The notes: a model not told the origin generated them from the letters alone. A DNA stretch of 64,000 nucleotides from Bacteroidota bacterium (GCA_023425865.1 JAFABV010000021.1:9036-73035), one strand, 5' to 3'. Numbered from the stretch's first letter, positions 34,677-45,574 are shown. Numbers and translations are program-made.

Positions 34677-34718
34677 TTTATTTTGCTTTATTATATCAAT
34701 TGTACCATTAAGACTCTA

Positions 34719-35108
34719 TTATACACGACGACGCTTTGGAGGACGACAGCCATTGTGTGGAAGCGGAGTAACGTCAACGATCTCAGTTACCTCAATACCT
34801 GCGCCATGTACGGCACGAATAGCGCTCTCACGACCGTTACCCGGACCCTTTACATATGCCTTAACCTTGCGAAGACCAAGTCCGTAGGCTACCTTTGCAC
34901 AATCCTCTGCAGCCATCTGGGCAGCATACGGAGTGTTCTTCTTAGAACCACGGAAACCCATCTTACCGGCAGAAGACCAAGAAATTACCTGACCCTCACC
35001 GTTAGCGAGCGATACGATGATATTGTTGAATGAACTATGAACATGCAACTGTCCGATAGCATCAACCCTTACGTTTCTTTTCTTAGATGTTGCTTTTGTT
35101 TTTGCCAT
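34719..35108 (-). CDS. rpsK: 30S ribosomal protein S11
   Basis: A 129-residue S11 of the 30S platform, contacting the Shine-Dalgarno helix region. The sequence is canonical, with [15 protein letters not shown] near 22-36, [20 protein letters not shown] in the middle and the invariant end [13 protein letters not shown]. It lies between rpsM (20 bases upstream) and rpsD. Confidence 0.98.
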   Translation of the reverse strand: MAKTKATSKKRNVRVDAIGQLHVHSSFNNIIVSLANGEGQVISWSSAGKMGFRGSKKNTPYAAQMAAEDCAKVAYGLGLRKVKAYVKGPGNGRESAIRAVHGAGIEVTEIVDVTPLPHNGCRPPKRRRV

Positions 35109-35128
35109 AATTAATTTCCTCCTCTTAA

Positions 35129-35509
35129 TTACTTGGTAGCCTTCTTCTTGTTAGCAACAGTCTTCTTCTTACCCTTACGTGTACGAGCGTTGTTCTTCGT
35201 ACTCTGACCGCGAACAGGAAGACCATTACGATGTCTCACACCGCGATAGCAGCCGATATCCATCAGACGCTTGATATTCATTTGGATCTCAGAACGGAGA
35301 TCACCTTCAACTTTGAACTCAGCGCCGATAATTTCACGGATTTTGGCTGCCTGATCGTCATTCCATTCGCTGACCTTCAGGTCGCGGCTCACGCCGGCCT
35401 TGTCCAATATCTTTGCTGAACTACTTCGACCTATACCATAGATATAAGTCAATGCGATTTCGCCACGCTTATTCTGGGGCAAATCTACTCCAACAATTCT
35501 TATTGCCAT
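35129..35509 (-). CDS. rpsM: 30S ribosomal protein S13
   Basis: A 126-residue S13 in the 30S head, contacting P-site tRNA and the B1 bridges to the 50S. The N-terminus [20 protein letters not shown] and the C-terminal [20 protein letters not shown] are typical. The extreme C-terminus is lysine-rich. The gene follows rpmJ after about 100 bases. Confidence 0.98.
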   Translation of the reverse strand: MAIRIVGVDLPQNKRGEIALTYIYGIGRSSSAKILDKAGVSRDLKVSEWNDDQAAKIREIIGAEFKVEGDLRSEIQMNIKRLMDIGCYRGVRHRNGLPVRGQSTKNNARTRKGKKKTVANKKKATK

Positions 35510-35613
35510 TAGAAAATAAAAAATTAATAAAAATTAAATGTTGCTTGTGCTAAAAAATCATGCAAAGATACGAAGAATCAGCTAACTTTCGTACCTTTTG
35601 CAGATTTTTAACA

Positions 35614-35730
35614 TTAACCCTGACGCAATTTGAACTTAGGGTTTTTCTTGTTAATTACGAACAGGCGACCTTTACGACGAACGATTTTACAATCGGCTGT
35701 ACGCTTCTTTAACGATGCTCTTGTCTTCAT
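35614..35730 (-). CDS. rpmJ: 50S ribosomal protein L36
   Basis: A 38-residue L36, beginning [20 protein letters not shown] and ending NPKFKLRQG. Only one cysteine is present, so it is the zinc-free (C-minus) form, whereas zinc-binding L36 has three cysteines and a histidine. Its place between infA and rpsM is the normal one. Too short to be found by length-based calling. Confidence 0.95.
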   Translation of the reverse strand: MKTRASLKKRTADCKIVRRKGRLFVINKKNPKFKLRQG

Positions 35731-35754
35731 ATCTGAAAGATATCTTATGATTGT

Positions 35755-35973
35755 TTATTTGTATCTGAATTCTATCCTACCCTTGGTAAGATCATAGGGA
35801 CTCATTGCCACCTTCACCTTATCACCAGGGAGAATCTTGATGTAATGCAAACGCATCTTACCAGAGATATTCGCAATGATTTGTACTCCATTCTCCAGCT
35901 CCACACGGAACATAGCATTGGACAGACTCTCTATAACGGTACCGTCTTGTTCGATTGCTGACTGTTTTGACAT
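35755..35973 (-). CDS. infA: translation initiation factor IF-1
   Basis: A 72-residue single S1/OB-fold protein, with [20 protein letters not shown] and [22 protein letters not shown]-1 binds the A site of the 30S subunit during initiation. It starts 2 bases after map ends and precedes rpmJ. Confidence 0.98.
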   Translation of the reverse strand: MSKQSAIEQDGTVIESLSNAMFRVELENGVQIIANISGKMRLHYIKILPGDKVKVAMSPYDLTKGRIEFRYK

Positions 35974-35975
35974 AT

Positions 35976-36776
35976 TTAATATATTACTCCTTCTTGTTGT
36001 TCAATTTCTTCGAAAGTTGATAAAATCTCGGCCTTACCAGACCTGATAGCTATAGTGTGTTCAAAATGAGCTGCCACCTTGCGGTCACGTGTAACGATAG
36101 ACCACTTATCAGGCAACATCCAAATACTTCTGTCTCCCATAGTTATCATCGGCTCAATGGCAATACACATACCAGCCTTAAGCATCTTGCCGTTACCTCG
36201 CTTTCCGTAATTAGGAATTGAAGGTTCCTCGTGCATCTCTCTGCCGATACCATGACCTGTGAGTTCGCGTACAACACCATAACCCTTCGCTTCGCAAAAT
36301 TCTTGGATTGCTGCACCAATATCACCGATATGTTTGCCAGCAACAGCTTGCTCAATACCTTTATATAAACTGTCCTTCGTGGTACGCAAGAGTTGTTTGA
36401 CGTCTTCCGAAACCTCTCCAACACAGAAAGTGTAAGCGCTGTCACCGTTAAACCCATCAAGAAGAGCGCCACAATCTACAGAAACGATGTCACCTTCCTT
36501 CAGGATGTCTGCATCACTCGGAACGCCATGTACGACCACGTCATTTACCGAAGTACAGATTGAGCCGGGAAACGGCCCGCCAAATGGATTTGGAAAATTT
36601 TTGAACGTAGGTTCAGCTCCATGATCCCGGATAAACTCATCCGCAATCTTATCCAATTGGAGGGTCGAGACGCCTGGTCTAATATGTCTGCCCACCTCGG
36701 CAAGTGTCGCACCAACAAGTTGGTTTGCCTTGCGCATGAGGGCAATTTCATCTTCAGTCTTCAGAAATATAGCCAC
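35976..36776 (-). CDS. map: methionine aminopeptidase, type I
   Basis: A 266-residue metalloenzyme that removes the initiator methionine from nascent proteins. The pita-bread metal ligands are visible: aspartates in [19 protein letters not shown], histidine in [20 protein letters not shown], and glutamates in MCIAIEPMI and HFEHTIAIR. The gene lies between secY and infA, the usual place in Bacteroidota and Firmicutes. Confidence 0.97.
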   Translation of the reverse strand: MAIFLKTEDEIALMRKANQLVGATLAEVGRHIRPGVSTLQLDKIADEFIRDHGAEPTFKNFPNPFGGPFPGSICTSVNDVVVHGVPSDADILKEGDIVSVDCGALLDGFNGDSAYTFCVGEVSEDVKQLLRTTKDSLYKGIEQAVAGKHIGDIGAAIQEFCEAKGYGVVRELTGHGIGREMHEEPSIPNYGKRGNGKMLKAGMCIAIEPMITMGDRSIWMLPDKWSIVTRDRKVAAHFEHTIAIRSGKAEILSTFEEIEQQEGVIY

Positions 36777-36790
36777 TTCAAAAGACTAAA

Positions 36791-38131
36791 TTAATAAGCA
36801 TTTACAGCACCTGCCGAACGAGTATGTCCCGAATTCATCAGTCCGTCGTAGTGACGCATCAAGAGATAACTCTCAATCTGCTGAAGCGTATCGATAACAA
36901 CACCGATAGAAATCAACAGAGACGTGCCACCAAAGAACTGAGAGAAAGCCTGCTGCACATTGAGTAAGCCAGCCAAAGCAGGCATAACAGCAATGAATGC
37001 GATGAACAGAGAACCCGGCAATGTGATACGGGTCATGATCTCGTCGATATACTCCGCGGTATCATGTCCGGGCTTAATACCAGGAATGAAACCATTGTTA
37101 CGTTTCATGTCCTCTGCCATCTGCTGAGGGTTCATCGTAATGGCAGTGTAGAAATACGTAAACAGGATAATCAAAACCACATAAATGCAGTTGTACAGCA
37201 AACTATGAGTGTCCATCAGGTTCTGTACAACCCAGCTGGCATTCTCACTCTGATATTGCACGATAGCTAACGGAATAAACATCAATGCCTGCGCAAAGAT
37301 GATAGGCATCACGTTAGCGGCGAACAACTTGAGCGGAATATACTGACGTGCACCACCGTACTGCTTATTACCTACAAGACGCTTTGCGTATTGAACAGGT
37401 ATCTTTCGAGTACCCTGAACAAGCAGAATAGCAGCACATACCACTGCATAGAGAATCAGGATCTCAACGATAAACATCACCAATCCACCACCAGAAATAG
37501 CGGTAAAGCGTGAGCTTACCTCTTGGACGAAAGCCTGCGGCAGACGAGCAATGATACCAATCATGATAATCAAGGAAACTCCGTTACCTACACCCTTATC
37601 AGTAATACGCTCACCCAACCAGAGGATAAACATACTGCCTGCCATAAGAATGATTGTAGCCGGAATCAAGAAGATATTCCATGAAATGCCACTCGCCAGC
37701 GCTTGACCAGCCTGAGCTTTCAGGTTAATGAGGTAACCGGGTGCCTGAACCAGCAAGATAGCCACGGTCAGGATACGGGTGTACCACTGTATCTTCTTGT
37801 GTCCGCTCTCGCCTTCCCGCTGCATCTTCTGGAAATAAGGCACAGCGACAGCGAGCAGCTGTATCACGATGGAAGCAGAGATATAGGGCATGATACCAAG
37901 CGCAAAGATAGATGCGTTGGAAAATGCTCCACCAGAGAACATGTCCAGCAGTGACATCAAGCCACCTTTGGTTTGCGACTGTAATTGCTCAAGCTTTGCA
38001 GGGTCAATACCCGGCAATACAACGAACGATCCAAAACGGTAAATAGCCGAAAACAGGAGAGTGACGAGGAGTCGCTCTCGCAAATCCTCCACTCTCCAAC
38101 AGTTCTTTAGTGTCTCTATAAACTTTTTCAT
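36791..38131 (-). CDS. secY: protein translocase subunit SecY
   Basis: The 446-residue channel subunit of the SecYEG translocase with ten predicted membrane helices. The N-terminus has FSAIYRFGSFVVLPGIDP and a plug-like segment GLMSLLDMFSGGAF. The conserved cytoplasmic loop around QAFVQEVSSRF and the NNGFIPGIKPGHDTAEYID segment are present. It starts 2 bases after rplO. Confidence 0.98.
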   Translation of the reverse strand: MKKFIETLKNCWRVEDLRERLLVTLLFSAIYRFGSFVVLPGIDPAKLEQLQSQTKGGLMSLLDMFSGGAFSNASIFALGIMPYISASIVIQLLAVAVPYFQKMQREGESGHKKIQWYTRILTVAILLVQAPGYLINLKAQAGQALASGISWNIFLIPATIILMAGSMFILWLGERITDKGVGNGVSLIIMIGIIARLPQAFVQEVSSRFTAISGGGLVMFIVEILILYAVVCAAILLVQGTRKIPVQYAKRLVGNKQYGGARQYIPLKLFAANVMPIIFAQALMFIPLAIVQYQSENASWVVQNLMDTHSLLYNCIYVVLIILFTYFYTAITMNPQQMAEDMKRNNGFIPGIKPGHDTAEYIDEIMTRITLPGSLFIAFIAVMPALAGLLNVQQAFSQFFGGTSLLISIGVVIDTLQQIESYLLMRHYDGLMNSGHTRSAGAVNAY

Positions 38132-38133
38132 TG

Positions 38134-38580
38134 TTAGATTTTTGATGTGTTACCACCAACAGCCTTGATAGCTTCTTCTGCGGTCTTTGAGAAAGCGTGT
38201 GCCTCTACCTCAAGCTTAGCCTTCAACTCCCCAGTGCCGAGGATCTTAATCAGGGCCTTGCCATTGGTAATACCACCGTCGACGAGTTCCTGAATACCAA
38301 TCTTAGTGAGTCCCTTCTCGTCAGCCAATTTCTGAAGAACAGAAAGGTTAACAGCGAGGTATTCCTTGTGATTGATATTCTTGAAGCCCGACTTCGGTAC
38401 ACGACGCTGCAGAGGCATCTGACCACCTTCGAAGCCAATCTTACGCTTGTAACCAGAACGAGCCTTCGCACCCTTGTGACCACGGGTAGAAGTACCGCCG
38501 AGTCCAGAACCTGGACCGCGACCGATACGGCGACGTGAATGAGTGGAGCCCTCAGCTGGTTTCAAATTATTTAATTTCAT
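38134..38580 (-). CDS. rplO: 50S ribosomal protein L15
   Basis: A 148-residue L15. The N-terminal arm is glycine- and arginine-rich (RRRIGRGPGSGLGGTSTRGH) and reaches into 23S rRNA; the C-terminal globular part follows from about 70. It has the normal order rpmD-rplO-secY with very short gaps. Confidence 0.98.
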   Translation of the reverse strand: MKLNNLKPAEGSTHSRRRIGRGPGSGLGGTSTRGHKGAKARSGYKRKIGFEGGQMPLQRRVPKSGFKNINHKEYLAVNLSVLQKLADEKGLTKIGIQELVDGGITNGKALIKILGTGELKAKLEVEAHAFSKTAEEAIKAVGGNTSKI

Positions 38581-38604
38581 GATGAATCTGAATTTAAAAG
38601 ATTA

Positions 38605-38781
38605 TTACTTAACTACCTCAACCAGGTGATGAACTTTCAGGATCATACCCTGGATGCTAGGAGTATCCTCAACTTCAACAACCTGGGAAATCTTACGAAG
38701 ACCCAAAGCCTGAAGAGTTCTCTTCTGATCTAAAGGAGCGCCGATGCGGCTCTTGACCTGCTTGATCTTAATTGATGCCAT
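38605..38781 (-). CDS. rpmD: 50S ribosomal protein L30
   Basis: A 58-residue L30 beginning [20 protein letters not shown], with the [18 protein letters not shown] core and ending HHLVEVVK. It fits the short bacterial L30 without eukaryotic extensions. It lies between rpsE and rplO, each about 20 bases away. Confidence 0.96.
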   Translation of the reverse strand: MASIKIKQVKSRIGAPLDQKRTLQALGLRKISQVVEVEDTPSIQGMILKVHHLVEVVK

Positions 38782-38797
38782 TGTTTTTATCTCCTAA

Positions 38798-39310
38798 TTA
38801 ACCGTTAAATACTTTATTCATAGCAATACCGCGCTCACCAGCAACAGTATATGCGTCACGCATCTGAGCCAGTGCGGCGATAGTAGCCTTCACCAAGTTG
38901 TGAGCGTTAGAAGAGCCCTTAGACTTGGCAATCACATCATTGATACCAGCGCTCTCAAGAACAGCACGCATAGCACCACCAGCCTTCAGACCAGTACCGG
39001 CTGCTGCAGGCTTAATGAGCACCTGTGCACCACCAAACTTCACCTCTACCTCGTGAGGAACAGTGCCTTTGAGCACAGGAACCTTGTAGAGATTCTTCTT
39101 GGCAGCCTCAGTACCCTTGGCGATAGCCGCTGTAACTTCACCGGCCTTACCCAGACCGTAACCGATAACACCCTTTCCATCACCAACTACGACAATAGCA
39201 GCGAAAGTGAAGGTACGACCACCCTTTGTAACCTTAGTCACACGGTTGATAGCAACCAAGCGGTCTTTCAATTCAGTATCACTATTAACTTTTACCTTGT
39301 TCATTGCCAT
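38798..39310 (-). CDS. rpsE: 30S ribosomal protein S5
   Basis: A 170-residue S5 acting in decoding accuracy and 30S body structure. The double-stranded-RNA-binding-like N-domain has [20 protein letters not shown], with the fidelity-related glycines. The C-domain has [20 protein letters not shown]. Methionine 1 or 3 could initiate; the first is taken because it is only 6 bases from rplR. Confidence 0.97.
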   Translation of the reverse strand: MAMNKVKVNSDTELKDRLVAINRVTKVTKGGRTFTFAAIVVVGDGKGVIGYGLGKAGEVTAAIAKGTEAAKKNLYKVPVLKGTVPHEVEVKFGGAQVLIKPAAAGTGLKAGGAMRAVLESAGINDVIAKSKGSSNAHNLVKATIAALAQMRDAYTVAGERGIAMNKVFNG

Positions 39311-39316
39311 AATTGT

Positions 39317-39661
39317 TTAGAATTTAAGTCCTCCCTCACGAGCTCCGTCGGCCAAAGCCTGAACACGTCCGTGATAAAGATATCCATTACGGTCGAAAAC
39401 TACCTGCTCGATGCCAGCGGCCTTAGCCTTTTCTGCAACGAGAGCACCCACCTTCTTAGCCTGCTCAATCTTGGGGAGCTTCTCAAGGCCAAGAGAAGAT
39501 GCAGAAGCAAGAGTAACGCCAGACAGGTCGTTGATTACCTGAGCGTAAATCTGCTTGTTAGAGCGAAACACGCTGAGACGTGGACGCTCGGCAGTTCCGT
39601 TTACATTCTTACGAATACGGAACTTTATCTTGATTCGTCTTTCTACTTTCTTTGTTGTCAT
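39317..39661 (-). CDS. rplR: 50S ribosomal protein L18
   Basis: A 114-residue L18 that carries 5S rRNA to the 50S subunit. The start at [19 protein letters not shown] is chosen because the five codons upstream begin with a non-ATG codon and do not resemble L18. The core [20 protein letters not shown] and the end [20 protein letters not shown] are canonical. Confidence 0.96.
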   Translation of the reverse strand: MTTKKVERRIKIKFRIRKNVNGTAERPRLSVFRSNKQIYAQVINDLSGVTLASASSLGLEKLPKIEQAKKVGALVAEKAKAAGIEQVVFDRNGYLYHGRVQALADGAREGGLKF

Positions 39662-39682
39662 AATCGTAAATCTCAATTAAAA

Positions 39683-40255
39683 TTACTTAGCGGCAGCTGT
39701 CTTACCAGACTTTCTGCGAATGACCTCACCCTTGAACAGGATACCCTTACCCTTATAAGGCTCAGGCTTGCGGAAAGAACGAATTTTTGCACAGATCTGA
39801 CCAAGCAGTTGCTTATCAGCACACTCAAGAGTGAGTACAGGGTTCTGGTTACGCTCAGACTTCGACTCCACCTTTACCTCGGCAGGAAGTTCGATGAAGA
39901 TAGGGTGAGTATAACCCAGTGAGAACTCAATCAAGTTACCCTGATTAGATACACGATAACCTACACCTACGAGCTCCAGAGTTTTGGTATAACCTTCACT
40001 CACGCCCACAACCATATTGTTGATCAAAGAACGATACAAGCCGTGGAAAGCCTGCTTCTGCTTGGTATCAACAGGGCTGTTCTCGTCAATTTCCAAGGTG
40101 AGCTCACCATTGTTCTCAACAAGCTTAATGCTTGTGTTGATCTCCTGAGAGAGTGTGCCTTTGGGACCTTTAACAGTAACTACGTGTGACTTCTCGTCGA
40201 AGCTATAAGTAACACCCGACGGTATACTAATTGGCATTTTACCTATTCTTGACAT
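39683..40255 (-). CDS. rplF: 50S ribosomal protein L6
   Basis: A 190-residue L6 with two similar domains near the factor-binding site. The start at MSRIGKMPISIPSGV matches the family; an upstream methionine at 40270 would add five residues. The second domain ends with the conserved RSFRKPEPYKGKGI segment and a basic tail GEVIRRKSGKTAAAK. Confidence 0.97.
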   Translation of the reverse strand: MSRIGKMPISIPSGVTYSFDEKSHVVTVKGPKGTLSQEINTSIKLVENNGELTLEIDENSPVDTKQKQAFHGLYRSLINNMVVGVSEGYTKTLELVGVGYRVSNQGNLIEFSLGYTHPIFIELPAEVKVESKSERNQNPVLTLECADKQLLGQICAKIRSFRKPEPYKGKGILFKGEVIRRKSGKTAAAK

Positions 40256-40270
40256 AACTATATCCTCCAA

Positions 40271-40666
40271 TTAATAAACGTAGCAAAGAACCTCGCCACC
40301 AATCTTAAGGTCGGCGGCCTCTTTGTCTGTCATCACACCTTGAGACGTGGATAAGATAGCAATACCCAGTCCGTTAATTACTCTCGGCATATCCTTGTAA
40401 CCCGTATAACGGCGAAGACCGGGGGTTGATACGCGCTTCAAACTCTTGATAGCGTTTTGCTTTGTTTCGGGATCGTACTTCAAGGCAACCTTGATCGTAC
40501 CCTGAGGTCCATCCTCCACGAACTTGTAGTTCAGGATGTAACCTTTCTCGAAGAGAATCTTTGTGATCGACTTCTTCAAGTTAGACGCAGGAACTTCAAC
40601 AACACGGTGATGAGCCATGATTGCGTTTCTGAGCCTGGTCAGATAATCTGCTATTGGATCTGTCAT
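40271..40666 (-). CDS. rpsH: 30S ribosomal protein S8
   Basis: A 131-residue S8 that binds helix 21 of 16S rRNA. The N-terminus TDPIADYLTRLRNAIMAHHR and the C-terminal GIAILSTSQGVMTDKEA with GGEVLCYVY are typical. In E. coli S8 represses the spc operon through an mRNA site near rplE; such a site was not searched for here. About 120 bases without a gene separate it from rpsN. Confidence 0.98.
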   Translation of the reverse strand: MTDPIADYLTRLRNAIMAHHRVVEVPASNLKKSITKILFEKGYILNYKFVEDGPQGTIKVALKYDPETKQNAIKSLKRVSTPGLRRYTGYKDMPRVINGLGIAILSTSQGVMTDKEAADLKIGGEVLCYVY

Positions 40667-40789
40667 AAAATATAAAGTTTAATTAATCGGGACTACCCCG
40701 ACAATATTAAAGAAAAATCTTTTTGAAAGAGAAGAGAGCTGACAGGCAGTCCCACGTGCCTTCAACTCTGTCTCAATCTGATTGTCCAC

Positions 40790-41092
40790 TTACCAGCTGG
40801 CTTTCTTTACGCCAGGGATGAGCCCCTGAGAAGCCATTTCGCGGAACTGGATACGTGAGATACCGAACTGACGGATATATCCCTTTGGACGTCCGGTAAT
40901 CTTGCAACGGTTGTGCAGACGGATAGGGTCAGCGTTCTTTGGAATAGCCTGGAGCTTACGAGCAGCCTCATAGGCATCCATGGGATCCTCAGCCGTAGCG
41001 ATGATCTTCTTCAGAGCGGCACGTTTCTCAGCATAGCGAGCAACAAGCTTCGCGCGCTTTACCTCGCGGGCCTTCATTGATTCTTTTGCCAT
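40790..41092 (-). CDS. rpsN: 30S ribosomal protein S14 (zinc-free type)
   Basis: A 100-residue S14 of the long form without the zinc CXXC motifs; only one cysteine is present ([15 protein letters not shown]). The end [20 protein letters not shown] is canonical. With the single-cysteine L36 in this cluster, it indicates a ribosome set low in zinc proteins. It starts 5 bases after rplE ends. Confidence 0.97.
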   Translation of the reverse strand: MAKESMKAREVKRAKLVARYAEKRAALKKIIATAEDPMDAYEAARKLQAIPKNADPIRLHNRCKITGRPKGYIRQFGISRIQFREMASQGLIPGVKKASW

Positions 41093-41097
41093 ATTAC

Positions 41098-41652
41098 TTA
41101 ATCGTTTTTAGCGTTTTTGAATGGGAGTCCGAAAGCCTTGAGAAGTGCATAGCCTTCCTCATCGGTGTTGGCAGAAGTCACGAACGTAATGTTCATACCC
41201 TGCATACGGTCTACCTGGTCAATGTTAATCTCCGGGAAAATGATCTGCTCAGTGATACCCAATGTATAGTTACCACGACCGTCGAGCTTGCTGTTGATAC
41301 CCTTGAAGTCACGGATACGGGGCAGAGCCACGCGCACCAGCTTCTCAAGGAACTCATACATACGCTCACGACGAAGAGTCACCATTACACCAATTGGCAT
41401 CTTCTTACGAAGCTTGAAGTTGGCGATATCCTTCTTTGAGTAGGTAGCGACCGCCTTCTGACCAGTAATAGCCGAGATCTCGTTAATGGCTACATCGATC
41501 ATCTTCTTGTCCTGAGTGGCATCACCAAGACCCATATTGATCGTAATCTTCTTCAGAACAGGAATCTGCATAGCCGATCCGTAGTTGAACTGCTTCTGAA
41601 GAGCGGGAGCAATCTGCTCCTTATACTGCTTCTTTAACTGTGCTGTATCCAT
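41098..41652 (-). CDS. rplE: 50S ribosomal protein L5
   Basis: A 184-residue L5 binding 5S rRNA and contacting P-site tRNA. The segment [19 protein letters not shown] and the [20 protein letters not shown] loop are family hallmarks. Its first codon overlaps the last base of rplX, so translation is coupled. Confidence 0.98.
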   Translation of the reverse strand: MDTAQLKKQYKEQIAPALQKQFNYGSAMQIPVLKKITINMGLGDATQDKKMIDVAINEISAITGQKAVATYSKKDIANFKLRKKMPIGVMVTLRRERMYEFLEKLVRVALPRIRDFKGINSKLDGRGNYTLGITEQIIFPEINIDQVDRMQGMNITFVTSANTDEEGYALLKAFGLPFKNAKND

Positions 41653-41969
41653 TATTTAATCTCCTCCCCTGACTTTTTAGCGATACGAGTAACCTTCTTT
41701 CCCTCACGCTTGATGGCGATGCGAGTGGGCTTGCCGCTCTTAGGATCGATAAGACTCAAATTAGAGATGTGAATCGGAGCCTCCTGCTTGATGATACCAC
41801 CCTGGGGGTTCTTGGCAGAAGGCTTGGTGCTCTTTGATACTATGTTGACGCCTTCAACGATAGCGCGGTTCTCAGCAACCAACACTTTAAGCACCTTACC
41901 GTTTTTACCCTTGTCGCGACCGGCAAGTACAATAACGGTATCGTCTTTCTTAATATGTAACTTACTCAT
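41652..41969 (-). CDS. rplX: 50S ribosomal protein L24
   Basis: A 105-residue L24, an early 50S assembly protein near the exit tunnel. The KOW motif is at about 5-32 ([20 protein letters not shown]). It lies between rplN and rplE and overlaps the latter by one base. Confidence 0.98.
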   Translation of the reverse strand: MSKLHIKKDDTVIVLAGRDKGKNGKVLKVLVAENRAIVEGVNIVSKSTKPSAKNPQGGIIKQEAPIHISNLSLIDPKSGKPTRIAIKREGKKVTRIAKKSGEEIK

Positions 41970-41988
41970 TACTTTTACTTTTATTGGA

Positions 41989-42354
41989 TTAAAGAACCTC
42001 AGGTGCCAAAGAAACGACCTTCATGTTCACTGCACGAAGCTCACGAGCAACAGGGCCGAAGATACGACTACCACGAAGCTCACCAGCATTGTTCAGCAAA
42101 ACGCAAGCGTTGTCATCAAAGCGGATGTAAGACCCGTCAGCACGACGAATCTCTTTCTTAGTGCGAACGATCAAAGCCTTAGATACCGCACCCTTCTTCA
42201 AGTCACTCGAGGGGATGACATTCTTGACAGAAACGACAATCACGTCACCAACACTTGCATAACGACGGCCGGTACCACCAAGTACTCGGATGCACATTGC
42301 CTCACGTGCGCCGCTGTTATCACATACTGTAAGTCTAGATAATGCTTGTATCAT
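41989..42354 (-). CDS. rplN: 50S ribosomal protein L14
   Basis: A 121-residue L14 forming an intersubunit bridge. [20 protein letters not shown] starts the protein and [17 protein letters not shown] lies near the end, both canonical. It begins 2 bases after rpsQ. Confidence 0.98.
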   Translation of the reverse strand: MIQALSRLTVCDNSGAREAMCIRVLGGTGRRYASVGDVIVVSVKNVIPSSDLKKGAVSKALIVRTKKEIRRADGSYIRFDDNACVLLNNAGELRGSRIFGPVARELRAVNMKVVSLAPEVL

Positions 42355-42356
42355 AA

Positions 42357-42614
42357 TTACTTCGCTTTTTCAACAATTTGTACTAATCTCCACCTCTTGG
42401 TGCGTGACAGGGGACGGGTCTCCATGATCTGCACGGTATCGCCTACATGGGCCTCGTTCTTCTCATCGTGAGCATGGTACTTCTTTGTCTTCTGGACAAA
42501 CTTACCATAAATAGGGTGCTTCTCCTTAAACTTGGCGGCAATAACGATGGTCTTGTCCATCTTGTCGCTCACCACAACACCCTGTCTTACCTTTCTTAAA
42601 TTTCTACTTTCCAT
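42357..42614 (-). CDS. rpsQ: 30S ribosomal protein S17
   Basis: An 85-residue S17 with an OB fold: [20 protein letters not shown] and a long basic loop [20 protein letters not shown], then [19 protein letters not shown]. It follows rpmC by 11 bases. Confidence 0.98.
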   Translation of the reverse strand: MESRNLRKVRQGVVVSDKMDKTIVIAAKFKEKHPIYGKFVQKTKKYHAHDEKNEAHVGDTVQIMETRPLSRTKRWRLVQIVEKAK

Positions 42615-42625
42615 CTCGATCTAGT

Positions 42626-42820
42626 TTATTTGTTAAGTTCTCTCTGACGAAGCACTGTCTTCATACGAGCGATATCACGACGTGCAGCTTTGATCTGCGA
42701 TGGATTCTCAAGCGGAGTGACCTGATGGTTGAGCTTTGCATTGTTCAAAGCTACCTCTGCCTGCTCCAACTTCTCGCGCAAGTCCTTGTCGGCGAGTTCT
42801 TTTATTTCATTGATTTTCAT
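42626..42820 (-). CDS. rpmC: 50S ribosomal protein L29
   Basis: A 64-residue helical hairpin protein near the exit tunnel, MKINEIKELADKDLREKLEQ at the start and IKAARRDIARMKTVLRQREL near the end. It lies between rplP (2 bases) and rpsQ. Confidence 0.97.
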   Translation of the reverse strand: MKINEIKELADKDLREKLEQAEVALNNAKLNHQVTPLENPSQIKAARRDIARMKTVLRQRELNK

Positions 42821-42822
42821 AA

Positions 42823-43251
42823 TTATGCGTTTTTATCGTAATCACGACGAACCACAAACTTAGTCTTCACGGGCAGCTTCTGCGCAGCGAGGCGGAGAGC
42901 CTCCTTGGCGATATCAAAGCTTACACCCTCGACTTCGAAGAGGATACGACCCGGGGTCACGGGAGCCACCCATCCGGCGACATCACCCTTACCCTTACCC
43001 ATTCGGACGTCTGCCGGCTTGCGGGTGATGGGCTTATCCGGGAAGATACGAATCCAGACCTGACCTTCACGGTTCATGTAACGGTTCACAGCCACACGGG
43101 CTGCCTCAATCTGACGACTGTCAAGCCACTTGGACTCAAGAGTCTTGATACCAAATGAACCGAAAGCCAGCTGTGTACCTCTGTGAGCGTTGCCTTTGTT
43201 GCCACGTCCATCTTGAGGCCTTCTATATTTTACTCTTTTAGGCTGTAACAT
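42823..43251 (-). CDS. rplP: 50S ribosomal protein L16
   Basis: A 142-residue L16 at the A-site tRNA elbow and central protuberance. [20 protein letters not shown] opens the protein, and [20 protein letters not shown] is the conserved core. It is 15 bases after rpsC. Confidence 0.98.
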   Translation of the reverse strand: MLQPKRVKYRRPQDGRGNKGNAHRGTQLAFGSFGIKTLESKWLDSRQIEAARVAVNRYMNREGQVWIRIFPDKPITRKPADVRMGKGKGDVAGWVAPVTPGRILFEVEGVSFDIAKEALRLAAQKLPVKTKFVVRRDYDKNA

Positions 43252-43266
43252 TGTAACTTCTTACTT

Positions 43267-43998
43267 TTAACGGTTATTGTTTCTTCTACGGCCACCGCGG
43301 TTCTGGCGGTTGTTGTTGCCACGGTTAGCACCGCTCTGCTTCTCCTGAGAGAAGTTAGGAGAGAGGTCGCGCTTACCGTAAACCTCGCCACGGCAGATCC
43401 ATACCTTGATACCAAGCAGACCCACCTTAGTGAGAGCCTCAGTCTGACAATAGTCGATATCCGCGCGGAATGTGTGCAGCGGTGTGCGACCTTCCTTATA
43501 CATCTCGCTACGTGCAATCTCAGCACCGTTGAGACGACCAGAAATCTGAACCTTGATACCCTCGGCACCAGCGCGCATGGTGTTCTGCACGGCCATCTTA
43601 ATGGCACGGCGATAAGCCATCATGTGCTCAATCTGGCTGGCAATATTCTTGCCTACGATGGTAGCGTCGAGTTCAGGACGCTTTACCTCGAAGATATTGA
43701 TCTGGATGTCTTTCTTGAAGAGGTTCTTGAGCTCCTCTTTCAGCTTGTCTACATCCTGACCACCCTTACCGATGACGATGCCCGGACGAGCCGTGCAAAT
43801 AGTAATGGTGACGAGTTTCAAAGTACGCTCGATGACAATGCGCGAAACGCTGGCCTTCTCCAGACGCTTGTTGAGGTACTTGCGGATTTGCTGATCCTCA
43901 ACGAGGTTGTCTCCGAAGTTTTTGCCACCAAACCAATTTGAGTCCCAACCACGGATAATACCCAGTCGGTTGCTTATTGGATTAACTTTCTGTCCCAT
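43267..43998 (-). CDS. rpsC: 30S ribosomal protein S3
   Basis: A 243-residue S3 at the mRNA entry channel. The KH domain holds [20 protein letters not shown] around 68-87. The C-terminus after about 215 is a low-complexity tail of arginine, asparagine and glycine ([17 protein letters not shown]), longer and more asparagine-rich than in E. coli. Confidence 0.98.
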   Translation of the reverse strand: MGQKVNPISNRLGIIRGWDSNWFGGKNFGDNLVEDQQIRKYLNKRLEKASVSRIVIERTLKLVTITICTARPGIVIGKGGQDVDKLKEELKNLFKKDIQINIFEVKRPELDATIVGKNIASQIEHMMAYRRAIKMAVQNTMRAGAEGIKVQISGRLNGAEIARSEMYKEGRTPLHTFRADIDYCQTEALTKVGLLGIKVWICRGEVYGKRDLSPNFSQEKQSGANRGNNNRQNRGGRRRNNNR

Positions 43999-44006
43999 TC
44001 TATTAT

Positions 44007-44411
44007 TTATTTATCGTCATTTGTTTTGGCATCCACAAAGAGGGTCACGTGGTTAGAACGCTTGCGGATACGGTATCCGCGGCCCTGCGGTGCGGGTCTC
44101 ATTCGTTTCATTGTTACGCCTTCATCCACGAAGACCTTGCTTACATAGAGTTCTCCGTCCTCTGCTGTGCGCTCGTTCTTACTCTCCCAGTTAGCGATGG
44201 CTGAGCGAAGCAGCTTCTCTACGTCAGCAGCAGCGTGCTTCTTAGAGAACTTCAGCACACCCAGTGCCCTATTCACCTCCATGCCACGAATCATGTCAAC
44301 AACGTAACGCATCTTACGTGGAGAAGAGGGAACGCCGATCAGCTTGGCGAAGTACAGATTTTTGCGGGCTTCCTTTAACTTTTCAGCCGCGATATGTTTT
44401 CTTGCTCCCAT
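44007..44411 (-). CDS. rplV: 50S ribosomal protein L22
   Basis: A 134-residue L22 whose long loop lines the peptide exit tunnel. [20 protein letters not shown] and the loop [19 protein letters not shown] are visible. No deletion of the macrolide-resistance type is seen in the loop. It is 35 bases from rpsS. Confidence 0.98.
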   Translation of the reverse strand: MGARKHIAAEKLKEARKNLYFAKLIGVPSSPRKMRYVVDMIRGMEVNRALGVLKFSKKHAAADVEKLLRSAIANWESKNERTAEDGELYVSKVFVDEGVTMKRMRPAPQGRGYRIRKRSNHVTLFVDAKTNDDK

Positions 44412-44446
44412 TAGTATATTACTTATTTAAAATGGTTTTGTCCCGC

Positions 44447-44716
44447 TTACCTCTTGTTGTTGCCAGAGTGACCGCCGAAACGACGGGTAGGCGAAAACTC
44501 ACCGAGCTTGTGTCCAACCATGTTCTCAGTGATGTAAACAGGGATAAATTTGTTTCCGTTATGAACTGCAACAGTGTGCCCCACGAAATCGGGGGAAATC
44601 ATTGATGCTCTGGCCCAAGTCTTAACGACACTCTTCTTGCCACTCTCGTTCATAGCGAGAATTTTCTTCTCGAGTGATACGTTGATGTATGGACCTTTTT
44701 TTAGTGAACGACTCAT
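44447..44716 (-). CDS. rpsS: 30S ribosomal protein S19
   Basis: An 89-residue S19 of the 30S head, starting [20 protein letters not shown] and ending with [18 protein letters not shown]. It lies between rplB (22 bases upstream) and rplV. Confidence 0.98.
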   Translation of the reverse strand: MSRSLKKGPYINVSLEKKILAMNESGKKSVVKTWARASMISPDFVGHTVAVHNGNKFIPVYITENMVGHKLGEFSPTRRFGGHSGNNKR

Positions 44717-44738
44717 AAATTTGCTCTAATTAACTTGT

Positions 44739-45566
44739 TTACTTCTTTTTAGCTCTTTCAATGATGTACTTGTTTGAAAGCTTCTTCGGTGCACGAGTCT
44801 TGAGACCCTTTGCGTACAAGCCCTTGCGTGAACGTGGGTGTCCACCAGACTGACGACCTTCACCACCACCCATGGGGTGATCAACAGGGTTCATCACGAC
44901 ACCACGGTTGTGAGGACGACGTCCGAGCCAGCGAGAGCGACCAGCCTTACCAGACTGCTCAAGCGCGTGGTCAGAGTTACCTACACTACCTACGGTAGCC
45001 TTACATGCAGAGAGAATCTGACGAGTCTCTCCAGAAGGGAGCTTAATTACACAGTAAGCACCATCACGAGAAGTCAACTGAGCAAAGTTACCAGCCGAAC
45101 GAACCAGCAAAGCACCCTGTCCGGGACGCAACTCAATGTTGTGGATCACCGTACCAACAGGAATGTTTGCCAACGGAAGCGCATTTCCGACCTCAGGTGC
45201 TGCCTCAGCACCCGACATCAAGGTAGAACCCACCTCAAGTCCGTTAGGAGCAATAATGTAACGTTTCTCACCATCTGCGTAGTACAACAAAGCAATTCGA
45301 GCAGACCTGTTGGGGTCGTACTCGATTGTCTTTACTACAGCAGGAACACCATCTTTCTCTCGCTTGAAGTCAATCAGACGATACTTCTTCTTATGACCAC
45401 CGCCAATGTAGCGGACAGTCATCTTACCGGTGTTGTTTCGACCACCGGTAGATTTTTTACCGTAAACGAGAGACTTTTCTGGCACGGATGCAGTAATTTC
45501 CTCGAACGTGCCAATAACCTTGTGTCTTTGTCCCGGAGTAACCGGGCTGAATTTACGTACTGCCAT
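44739..45566 (-). CDS. rplB: 50S ribosomal protein L2
   Basis: A 275-residue L2 near the peptidyl-transferase centre. The conserved [17 protein letters not shown] segment with the functionally important histidine is at about 225-241. The N-terminal [19 protein letters not shown] is typical for Bacteroidota. Confidence 0.98.
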   Translation of the reverse strand: MAVRKFSPVTPGQRHKVIGTFEEITASVPEKSLVYGKKSTGGRNNTGKMTVRYIGGGHKKKYRLIDFKREKDGVPAVVKTIEYDPNRSARIALLYYADGEKRYIIAPNGLEVGSTLMSGAEAAPEVGNALPLANIPVGTVIHNIELRPGQGALLVRSAGNFAQLTSRDGAYCVIKLPSGETRQILSACKATVGSVGNSDHALEQSGKAGRSRWLGRRPHNRGVVMNPVDHPMGGGEGRQSGGHPRSRKGLYAKGLKTRAPKKLSNKYIIERAKKK

Positions 45567-45574
45567 TTTTTATT